Positions 55,711-64,000 of a stretch of 64,000 nucleotides of DNA are shown piece after piece. A program made the translations under genes and the position numbers. This DNA comes from Tolypocladium sp. Sup5 PDA-1 (lineage: Eukaryota > Ascomycota > Sordariomycetes > Hypocreales > Ophiocordycipitaceae). Positions within the stretch are counted from its first letter, which is position 1. Every line of letters starts with the position of its first letter. The notes beneath the pieces were generated by a model. The model had not been told where the DNA came from and did not search any database. It was given only the letters and a program-made list of their open reading frames with translations. The stretch lies in contig JPHH03000012.1 of NCBI GenBank assembly GCA_000750105.3, forward strand, positions 558,001 to 622,000. Reading direction: 5' to 3'.

Positions 55711-56205
55711 ATGCCTCTCAATAGTCTCATCACATGCCTCTGGTTTGACGGCAATGCAGAGGAAGCCGCCAACTATTACGTCTCCATCTTTAGCAATTCC
55801 AAAATCACGGGCGTCAAGAAATACCCGGAAGCCGGCAGCGAGATGCACAAACGACAGCCCGGCACCGTCATGACTATAACCTTCGAGCTGAATGGCCACC
55901 GGTTCGTCGGACTGAACGGGGGCCCGGCGTACAAGTTCAACCCCGCCATCTCCTTCCAGGTCGAGTGCGAAGACCAAGCTGAGATTGACTACTACTGGGA
56001 GAAGCTCGGCGAGGGCGGCGACGAGAAGGCTAAGCAATGTGGATGGCTTGCGGACAAGTTTGGTGTTTCGTGGCAGATTGTGCCCAAGGCATTGCCAAAG
56101 ATACTGACGGATGAGGATAAGGAGAAAGCGGACAAAGGGATGGTGGCCATGCTAGGGATGAAGAAGATTGAGATAGATGGGCTGCAGAAGGCACGGGAGG
56201 ACTGA
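55711..56205 (+). CDS. VOC-fold protein (PhnB / 3-demethylubiquinone methyltransferase-like family)
   Basis: A single exon of 164 residues. LITCLWFDGNAEEAANYYVSIFSNSKI is the start of the PhnB-like glyoxalase/VOC domain; FELNGHRFVGLNGGP, ISFQVECEDQAEIDYYWEKLGEGG and CGWLADKFGVSWQIVPKAL complete it. In bacteria these proteins are labelled 3-demethylubiquinone-9 3-methyltransferase (PF06983), but that name is doubtful because they lack a SAM-binding domain. The substrate is unknown. A TATA-like element and an inverted CCAAT lie upstream. Confidence 0.85.
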   Translation: MPLNSLITCLWFDGNAEEAANYYVSIFSNSKITGVKKYPEAGSEMHKRQPGTVMTITFELNGHRFVGLNGGPAYKFNPAISFQVECEDQAEIDYYWEKLGEGGDEKAKQCGWLADKFGVSWQIVPKALPKILTDEDKEKADKGMVAMLGMKKIEIDGLQKARED

Positions 56206-56695
56206 AGCAGGTCTTCTCCGTCCAACAACATCTATTCAAGGGCATTCATGATTGTGTGTATTCGCAATGGCACTTGCATAAATCTGGGAAAACTCCTGTT
56301 TCGATCTGATGTTTGAGAGCGAAAAGAGTAATGATCTTTGCTTGGGCGATCACTTTCCGTTCCGTCACTAGTCGACATACCTGAAACAAGCCGCGATAAA
56401 TCTTATCATCCGTCGGGCCGTCCCGGGGGGGTTAAGGATTATGCCGTTTCAAACGACATCGAACTACTTGTCTCTACAATGATCATGTTGTAAAGAAGCT
56501 CTCAATATGTGTAAGAGAAAGAAGACAGTAAGTAAGCAGAGCCGCCGGCCTGCCGGCAAGAAGAATGCATGTCTCATGATGTACCGCCACTCTGTACCCT
56601 GCTCCCTTCCTTATATACGTAGTGCCCCCTCATGGTGCTTAACTTGTACAGTGCCTGGGCCCAAGCCTATAACTAGCCCCCATATGACTCTGCTA
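56206..56695. other. Convergent intergenic region, VOC gene / cutinase
   Basis: This 490-bp stretch contains no gene. Confidence 0.5.
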
Positions 56696-57510
56696 TTAGA
56701 TCTGTGACATGACGAAGCTTGCCGCAGCTCCGGCATCCTCGGCGTAGGTTAGATGCTGCGGCAAGATAATCGGTCCGTTGTCGCAAATATTGTCCCCCTC
56801 ATGACAGATAATCTTGACCCGAGACGTATCGATATTGGCGACGGCTTGCTTCGAGTACGGGTCGCCGAAGATGACGACGGCGCTGACCTTGGACATGGTA
56901 CCGGCATCCAGGTCGGCCGCGGCGTGATGGACGACCATGCCACCCTGGGAGTAGCCGCCCAGAACGAGTTTGGTATTGGGGCAGTTAGCGACAGTATTCT
57001 GTATGAGGTTGGCACTTTTGTGAAGAACAGGTTAGCGCACGGCCTCTTCGATACATATAGAAAGACAAAGATAACTCACAAGTCCTGCCCCGGACCCTCG
57101 GAACCGGTTAAATAGCCCTCCACGCTGGCCGGGTAGCCCAAGCCTTGGACGCCGAGCGACCTGCCTGTCGCTGTGACGGCCGACTCAAGCGCCTTGAAGA
57201 ACCACGGGCCTGTGAGCACACCGACATTGCCCGAATCGCAAGTGCCCCGAGCAAACAGAACAGTGACGTCGCCGCATGCATCGTTCTCTGTGCTTGGGAT
57301 GCCAAAGATGGTCCCAATGACATCCTCGCCGCCCGTGATCAGGCCACAGGCGTCCTGTACCAGCATGTTCGCGGGGAACAAGGCGGCCACCTTGGATAAG
57401 AATGAGGTGATGGATGGCCAGTCACGGCGGTCGAGCTCTTCAGGCTTCGGTGATGGAAGCGCGAGGGCATAGCCAGTGAGGGCGACGGGAAGCAGGGCAA
57501 GGAAACGCAT
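56696..57510 (-). CDS. Secreted cutinase-family esterase (CE5)
   Basis: Exons 57510-57080 and 57014-56696 give 249 residues. A signal peptide (MRFLALLPVALTGYALA) and short propeptide precede the catalytic domain. The serine motif GYSQGG gives Ser166; Asp218 lies in CHEGDNIC and His231 in PQHLTY, completing the triad in the expected order. DVTVLFARGTCDSGNVG is the conserved cutinase N-terminal block with the oxyanion residue. Cysteines match the two disulfides expected in CE5 enzymes. The likely substrates are cutin or other polyesters, though some CE5 members are acetylxylan esterases. A TATA box lies about 120 bases upstream. Confidence 0.93.
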
Positions 57511-57627
57511 GGTGAGCTTGAGACGGGGGCTACTCTTGGGGACTGGATATTCGAGGAGGGAGACGTGATTGCAGCGGCACACGATCTTGCTGGCATGACA
57601 GATGGGTTCATGTCCTCCCCAGGCTTC

Positions 57628-57634
57628 TTATATA
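57628..57634 (-). promoter_or_regulatory. TATA box of the cutinase gene
   Basis: TATATAA on the minus strand lies about 120 bases upstream of the start codon. Confidence 0.5.
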
Positions 57635-58220
57635 CTGTGGCATTGCTAGAGATCGGTTCGTGAAGCACATGCTCAACTCTTGCAAAGGATGGATTCAAGT
57701 GTCTGTTTTGCCGATCTTAGTTCAAAGCCGAGGCCGACGACCATTAGTGTTCTTGTCAACCTCGGTGTTTGGCCGCATTGTGACATCCAGCCGGCCTACT
57801 AAAAGGAAATATTGCAACTCCAAGAACATTGATGGTGTCGACGCTGCAGCCCCAAGTCTCGGCGTCGGCAGATCGGCATCCATGTAGGGCAAATAGGGTT
57901 CCATGGACCAAGTTCTGGGTGGGCGGGTATGACCACGCGGCCTACAAAATCCAGGCACTTGCGGAGGAAGAAGGTCAAAAGAGGGAACTGCTCCGGGCTG
58001 CTTAGGGTAGTTGGAGTTGTCGACGTAGGGGGTTGTCGGCGAGTTCGCGGTTCCTGGCACCATGGACGTGGACGTTCACGTGTTAATAAAGCGCATTCGG
58101 TCCCTTCTCGCCTCAGTCTTCCCGACGTGCTTATATACCTGAAACCTGAAAGGCGCGTATTGCATCGAGACAGATGCCATTTCTGAAAGTCTCCCGCTGG
58201 TGATGGTTGCAGGCCCATGC

Positions 58221-58252
58221 ACCCCGCAACCCCGCAACCCCGCAACCCCGCA
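58221..58252. repeat. Four perfect tandem copies of ACCCCGCA
   Basis: Four uninterrupted 8-bp units, about 710 bp upstream of the cutinase start. Confidence 0.95.
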
Positions 58253-58895
58253 AACAGCTAGACAGGGGAGATGGAACCTAATTATACCGCGAAGTAACCT
58301 TGTATGCCGATCGCTTGGTCAGACGGGTGTTGTCCGACTAATATATAAACTGCCCCAGCTCGGGCAGTCAAGCCCGAGTTATCCGAGCTGCAGAGTCTCT
58401 CTCCTTCCTTTATTCGGCAGGAACAGACATAGTTGGCCAGGAGCCGCTCTATTAAGCCGTTTATTTTCGGTCCCGGCGCAGAAACACGTGCGTATGAGCT
58501 GCCCGTGCCGATCTGTGTACCAGTATTCTGAGACAGTAGTTGGGAACTATACTATAGAGTACCACAGTCAAATAGAAGCAGCGTAGGGGTTGGGTTCCTA
58601 TTGAGTCTAAAGCTCAAAGTACTCGAGCTTCCTTCTCTGCGATTAACCCTAATCGTATAGGAGTATATACCTTGGCATACCTAACGGTAGCACACTGCAC
58701 GCGTTGCGAGTTATGCACATGGGGACTCCTGGTGAGTCTTATTGAATCCCAGCCACTCCCCACAGATGAGGAGAAGCTCTCCACACTCTGTCCAATATAC
58801 CAAAGTCCCTGCCGTTCTGCAGTTCCGGGAGGGTTGCAACAAGATCCACCATACCTCAAGCCAAGAAACACTCGGGTTCCGACCAGCCAGATACC

Positions 58896-60083
58896 TCACA
58901 GCTCCTTCAGTGGGGTGTCCCTCCGGTATTGCCAGCAAGCAGCGTCAACACGGACCTGCTGGTAGCCCAACACGTTCTCTACGAGTTGAAACACCAGCGG
59001 CAGGGATAGGCTAGACCTGTCTCCGAGGCGGCCGTCGGGAAGGCTGAGGGTGAGAGAGTCATGGGTTGGGGTGAGGCCGAAGGGGCTTTGGTGGAGGGTA
59101 ATGGATACCAAGGCGGCCTGCGAGGAAATGTCAGTACTGATGGAGGTACTCATTCACCCTATGCTGAGAGTATAAAACGGCCGATGTTCTTACCTTGTCG
59201 GAGCGCCGGACATTGGTGCGGCACCACTTCTTCAAATACGCCGCAAGGAGGTCCAGTGAAGGACTGTGGCTACTCTGGATCTCAATCACGCTCATGCCCC
59301 TGGAGAAGACGAGTAGATGATACGGCGGGCGGAGGAGCAGCTTGTCGGGCTGGGGGAGGGAGAGTGCGGTGGGGAGATAAGTGCTTGGCCCTTCCGGCTC
59401 CAATGTAGGGTTAGCTGAGGAGACGACAACGTCTGCCCAGCCGTCGGGGTCGGCTGCCTCTGTGGACGAGACGGCGTCCGTGAAGGCGGCGTGGCCTTGG
59501 GAACGGAAGTTTGGGACAAAGGCGAGAGGATCAGCGGGAGCACTTTTCGCCGGGAGATGGAGGATGAAAGCGCCCTTGGAGGCGTCCCAGGACGTCGAAG
59601 GCATGCTAGAATTGGTGGTCTTGCAGGCCATGTCCAGCAGTCAGTACGCCAGACACCTCATGTCTGTAGACGCAACCATGGAACTTCAGTCGACTCACCT
59701 CCAACATCAGCTTCAGTGCTGCGCTGCCTGACGCCTCCATCGCCTCGAGAAGTGTCTCGCCCCAGGCCTCCCCGTCATCGTCGTCCTCCAAGAGCTCTGA
59801 GACTCCAAGACACCACGCCTGCACAGAGGACGAAACGGCCGATATCACGGCACTGCCGTCGTCGGGGTAGGCAGGGAGGAGCAACTCGTGGAGGAGCTGC
59901 CATTGCGGCTCGCAGAGTACATCACGTCCCAGGATATCTTGCAGGGACTGCAGCGCCTTGCGGGCAGGTGCGTCGTCCTTGGTCCAGAGATCTCGGATGG
60001 CCACTTTGGCTTTGAGAGGGCTTGCGAGTGGACGTTAGCCAACGGCCTGCTGTTTCTAAGAGATGGGGCTCTTACAGAGACAT
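58896..60083 (-). CDS. Uncharacterised 325-residue fungal protein
   Basis: Exons 60083-60076 (8 nt), 60020-59699, 59619-59194 and 59117-58896 give 325 residues. It resembles a family of hypothetical fungal proteins I have seen but cannot name. Recognisable segments are AIRDLWTKDDAPARKALQSLQDILG, FILHLPAK, LPTALSLPQPDKLLLRPPYHLLVF, IEIQSSHSPSLDLLAAYLKKWCR and VENVLGYQQVRVDAACWQYRRD. No signal peptide or membrane segment. Exons two to four are well supported by canonical introns and exact frame; the 8-nt first exon (ATGTCTCT) is the only in-frame start found and is less certain. It diverges from the gene at 60890. Confidence 0.65.
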
Positions 60084-60889
60084 GACGGAAGTAGTTGAAT
60101 ATGCTACCCGTGAACAGTGAGATGTGAATTCAATTGGGGACGAGGGGTTGAAGATATCGGCCTTCGGCTATGTCTCCTGTTCAATGAACCCGTGTTTGTG
60201 ACGGCAGGTCCAATGTTTACGAAGAAGCTCAATGGCAATGGAAAGTTATAGGCTGCGTTGAGAGTCCGGTAGCGATCAGCTCGATAAATGACGCGGTCGG
60301 TGCTTGGCTTTGGTAGATTTAGGATAGGCTGACACAGGGAACGGGAATGGAGTTCTAATGTATGGGATTAAGCCTTGACTCCATTTCATCAAATGGCGAA
60401 TTCGCTGCCAGGGGTAAATACGCGAACTGCCCAATTAGACGTTTGGCAGCGCAAATAGTTCCGTCCCTGAATGAGGAGTTGGACGCCATTTGCCATTTGT
60501 GCCGAAATGGGAAACCCTTGGCCTTCAGCCCCAAGGTTGCCCCCCTCCGCCAAGAGCCAACTCGACATGAGCTGAAGCGGCTCTGCTCTTCCTACCGCCG
60601 CGTTCCGATGGTGGAGAAACAAGGCACCGGCGTAGGTGAGGCTGGGAGGCTGAGCCAAGTTCTGCATTGCTGTATTAAAACGCCAGGCCAGGCGGGGTTT
60701 GCGTTCGCAGAGTATAAGAGACTCCATGAACTAGTCTACTTCGCATCCAGCTCGGCTTCAATATCATTTCGTCTTCACCTGTGCCAACCACCTTGCGTAT
60801 CCCACGCGCCAAAAGACGCTGCATTGTTACTTGTCCGCGGTTGCGACAAGGCTGCTCCTCGTTTCTTCATTAATACCGCATCCCCCAAG
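60084..60889. promoter_or_regulatory. Divergent promoter region
   Basis: This 806-bp stretch lies between two uncharacterised divergent genes. A TATAAG lies at 60713-60718, about 170 bases before the plus-strand start. Confidence 0.4.
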
Positions 60890-61961
60890 ATGAGCCGACT
60901 GCACCCCATTGAGAAGCTCCCGCTTGCAGTCCGCAAAGATGGTGAGTCAAGGGATGAACTCCGACCTCTCTGTCATGTAACTAACCTGTGACTGCGCAGT
61001 GCGAGATGAATGGGAAAACAAAAAGGCCCAGCTGGAGCAGAGCATCTCCAACATCCTTGGTGTGCCCTGGACTTTGGACATCAACCCCAATCAAATCTAT
61101 GCGTACGCTACGGACGGCTACGCCAAGGAGTCCACGGGCTCTATGCTTGCCGCGTAAGCTAAGTTGGACTTATATGCACCCAACTGATGCAGTTGAGTTT
61201 AGACATTCTCGGCAGTGCTGACAGAAGATGGCATCACTAGTTACATCTATGGTGCGGAATCACAACTGAAAAGCTTCGTGGACAAGTACCAAGACGACGG
61301 CAAGCAAGAGCTAAACACCATCTGCTCTGCCCACGTCATCACCATGGACTTTGACGTCAACAAGAAAGTGTCCTACTGCGGCTGCGAGGTTTCGCCGTCT
61401 GGACAGCTGGTGATTCTGTTCGCCGAAGGCTACCTCGGCACCAACATTGACTACGCGTTGTCTACCGAGAACCTCACACAGGCCCTCAACCAAGCGCCGG
61501 CTCCGCCATCTCTGCCCATGAGCTTCATCGCCCGCACATCCATAAGGACGCACTACGATGCCGAGATTGCCGAAACACAGGCCAAGATCAAGTCGCAGCT
61601 GCAGCGGGACGTTACGCTAGACGCCGGCTTCGAGGCCGTGTTTGCCAAGATGAAGGCGTCGGGGATTTCTGACGACGACAGATGGCAGGAGAACCTTGGC
61701 TCCTTCGTCAAGGCATACTTTGATGCTTTTGCGAGCTGGCTACAGCGGGAGAAAGTTGGGGAGGACGAGCTGTTGAGGGAGGGGGTCAACGAAGCGGTTG
61801 AGAGTGGGAAAGTGGTCTTTCGGGTTGTAGACGAGGGCCAAATGGCGGAGACGTACAATGAGGCGGTGGTCCAGGACGGAGTTCTCTACTTGCAGACTGT
61901 CCCACAGTACTTTGGGACAAACATCGACTACGTAGCTGACAAGTTGATGGATAAGCTGTAA
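60890..61961 (+). CDS. Uncharacterised 308-residue fungal protein
   Basis: Exons 60890-60941, 61000-61153 and 61241-61961 give 308 residues. The second join uses an acceptor CACTAG at 61235-61240, which restores SMLAAYIYGAESQLKSFVDKY; nearer AG sites break the frame. Distinct segments are VPWTLDINPNQIYAYATDGYAKES, DDGKQELNTICSAHVITMDFD, VSYCGCEVSPSGQLVILFAEGYLGTNIDYAL and a C-terminal near-repeat YFGTNIDYVADKLMDKL. The GTNIDY motif therefore appears twice. No signal peptide or membrane helix is visible. I believe similar proteins exist in other Sordariomycetes but know of no function. Confidence 0.75.
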
Positions 61962-62379
61962 GGCGGGTGGTTGACAGGCGCAACACAAATTACATGCCGA
62001 GGTTGTCGGCTGTCCTGGACGGTGCTGGATCCATGAGTCGTCCATCCAAGGTTGTATTTAGTCACTGCCAGATATCCGGAGAGGGCCAACCATGATGGAG
62101 AGGGCACGCTTTGCGGCTGTGTTGACAAGATTTGTGTGTTCGTTTGCGACGCAAGGTATTGGCCAGGTTCTGAGTGTGCACTAGCAATGAACTCCATGTG
62201 CTTGAAATGCCCGCGCGCTTTAATAGTAAAAAGAGTTTAACAAGAGAAGAAGCCGCTTCGCTCCCCGTCGTACACATCCAAACTCCCACCCCAAGATGCT
62301 GTCTCAGGAACCCAAAGGATAGTCCTCGCCTAAGAAATGCTGTCGGAATACCCCCTCCGCTGCTCGTTGCCAGCCCTGA
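61962..62379. other. Convergent intergenic region
   Basis: This 418-bp stretch contains no gene. Confidence 0.5.
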
Positions 62380-63070
62380 TTATATCGACAGGTTGTACGA
62401 ATATTCGTCCTCCATGTTCTGGCCGATCCAGAGAACAACAGTGCTATGCGATGTCAGCGTCCGTTCGCACAACAGTAGGGAGGCAGAGCGAGCTTACCTG
62501 AACCCAACAAGCGCATTGCTGACGAGGTTCTCAATGCCCATGCCCAAAGCCGGCATAGCCACGCCGGGGACGATGAACTTGAGGACGAACACCGTCACGC
62601 CCCCGGCCATTCCGCCGGCGAGGGCCGCAAAGCCCAGGAAGAGCACCACGCGCGCCTTCCACGCAACGCCAGACCCGCTGTAGCTGAAGGAATCGGCGCT
62701 GAGGCGCTGCTTCTCGACCGAGTTGATGATCAACATGCCGAGGCTGGAGAAGATGAGGGGCAGCCAGTCGACGAATTTGATGTGGATGTTGGAGCCGTTG
62801 CGTGCCGACTTGGACCAGACAGCGGAATCGAGCATGACGTAGAAGGCCAGGGAGAACTGCGCACCAGCACACCGTTAGCCCATTTTCCATTCATACAGCA
62901 ACTGCGCAAAGGTCCCGCGAGCGAAGCCGGCGCCTCCGAGGCCACGGCACGGGGTAGAGCGCATGCTCGCGACGTACCAGACCTCCCGCGGCGTAGACGC
63001 CGGGGTTGCGGGCCCAGACGTGGTTCAGCCACTCCGGGCGCTTAAACTTCCAGAGACGCTCCTCCTCCAT
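62380..63070 (-). CDS. VPS68: VPS68 / TMEM50 (UPF0220) family membrane protein
   Basis: Exons 63070-62978, 62856-62498 and 62443-62380 give 171 residues. The first exon encodes MEEERLWKFKRPEWLNHVWARNPGVYAAGGL; then come four membrane helices: FSLAFYVMLDSAVW, VDWLPLIFSSLGMLIINSV, VVLFLGFAALAGGMAGGVTVFVLKFIV and the helix ending STVVLWIG. The layout, length and LIFSSLGMLIINSVEKQ segment fit the UPF0220 family, which includes yeast Vps68 and animal TMEM50. Vps68 works with Vps55 in late-endosome to vacuole sorting. Exon 3 encodes only about 20 residues. Confidence 0.85.
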
Positions 63071-64000
63071 GATGTAGGTTCAGGCGATGCGGTTCGGGGG
63101 CTCGGAGAGAGAGTATTCGGCCCAGGGGGATTGCGCGGCGAAGCGGTCGTGGCCAGGTCGTTGATGAAGCGCGATCGAGCACGGAGCTGGGGATGACGAG
63201 GCTTGGGCGTCGTTGGCGGAGCTCCGGTGTCACGTGCCGCCTACGTCTGTGACTTTCCGAGCCAGACGAGCCGCTTGGTGCCTACGAGCAGCCACGCGGT
63301 GGAACACCAGGTCGGGTGCAAGATGCACCAGCCATCTGCATCGTTCCCGGTCTTGCTCTTCTTAAACGCAGCAGATAAAAGCCCGTTTTCTCATCAAAGA
63401 TTGCCTGCGGCTGCGATAATGAATTTGTACTCTTGACAGCGCACTGTTCCGTGCATACGTAGTCCGTACTCCGTACGGTACGGCCATACCACGGTGAGAG
63501 GCGGAGCTGCCTGTGGCGCCTGCGAGACCACGCCTTCAGCGCCTCTTTTCACGGCAATACGGCCCAGAGCCCTGACGGTGTGATATATCGAGACGCTGGC
63601 CGACAACTATTTCCAATCGTGGTAGTATCTGGATACCAAGCTTCGTATTCAGCTATACGAACCGGTCATACGGACGTTGGTGTTGGTGTCTGCCGTCGGC
63701 CAGTCAGGCAGTGATTAGCACCTCGGCCTCCCGTCTCGACGCTGAGCTGATGTTGACAACAGCGGCAGGGCGAGACGTGCCATCAACGTCTGTCCACGTT
63801 GTCCCAGTACTGGCTGCCAAGCAAGGCCAGAAGCAAGCCGCCTGCTTGGCCGTTCTGCGTCTTCCTGATGAAAGTCTCACCTGCTTCATGCCCTGACGCG
63901 GATTCCCTCATGTCGAGTCTTGTAGGTAACGCCTGTGCCCCTGGGCGGCGGATGCGCCCTCGACACTTTAGCGCCTTCAGGTGGCCGCTCATTTTTTCCC
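63071..64000. other. Upstream region of VPS68 to window end
   Basis: This 930-bp stretch contains no supported gene. The recurring 11-bp motif lies at 63466-63476, within a run of overlapping CCGTAC/GTACGG elements at 63462-63483. Confidence 0.5.
63466..63476. promoter_or_regulatory. Recurring 11-bp motif GTACTCCGTAC
   Basis: Exact copy, flanked on both sides by further GTACGG/CCGTAC half-sites. Confidence 0.5.

Larger units (their letters stand above)
57511..58895. other. Cutinase upstream region
   Basis: This 1.4-kb stretch contains no gene. It holds a TATA box and a perfect four-copy octamer repeat. Confidence 0.5.

Noticed and set aside
1..64000. CRISPR arrays, operons, ribosome binding sites, integrated viruses
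   Set aside because: The window is eukaryotic nuclear DNA; no such structures were seen.

Overview
This is nuclear DNA from a filamentous ascomycete. Genes are split by short GT..AG introns (mostly 50-120 nt, several with a CTAAC-type branch site). The gene set is fungal: the INO80 subunit Ies1, Pom34, NmrA, a Zn2Cys6 regulator, a CE5 cutinase and the sterol isomerase Erg2. Protein style and intron positions suggest Sordariomycetes, probably Hypocreales; that placement is inference. All exon joins were worked out by hand, and every proposed spliced gene closes in frame.

Layout. 1-10 kb: the 3' end of a family-2 glycosyltransferase, then LSG1 and LTV1 diverging from a shared 385-bp promoter, then a long SAC3/GANP mRNA-export gene. 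10-29 kb: three members of one family of cysteine-rich, single-pass membrane proteins (at 10.4-11.9, 15.2-16.8 and 27.1-28.8 kb), interleaved with CBF5, an NTA1-like N-terminal amidase carrying a very long disordered tail, and a 5-kb gene-free stretch. 29-36 kb: a derlin, a small mitochondrial-type membrane protein, RFC4 and FCF1 (divergent), and a Zn2Cys6 transcription factor. 36-47 kb: a 4.3-kb gene-free stretch ending in a striking ATG-free leader before the NmrA-type nitrogen regulator, then a peptide transporter converging on it, then 2.5 kb without genes. 47-64 kb: ERG2, IES1, POM34, a tRNA-Gly(CCC), GET4, a VOC-fold protein, a cutinase, three conserved-looking proteins I cannot name, and a VPS68/TMEM50-family gene.

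Themes. Ribosome biogenesis is well represented (LSG1, LTV1, CBF5, FCF1), and the LSG1/LTV1 promoter carries two AAATTTT + GCGAT pairs that look like the RRPE/PAC ribosome-biogenesis code. Nitrogen handling also recurs (NTA1 amidase, NmrA, peptide transporter). The most novel-looking items are the dispersed three-member membrane-protein family with shared intron positions, the ATG-depleted nmrA leader with a two-codon upstream ORF, and a recurring 11-bp quasi-palindrome (GTACTCCGTAC / GTACTTCGTAC) confined to non-coding DNA. I found no CRISPR array, no intact transposon and no recognisable secondary-metabolite cluster.
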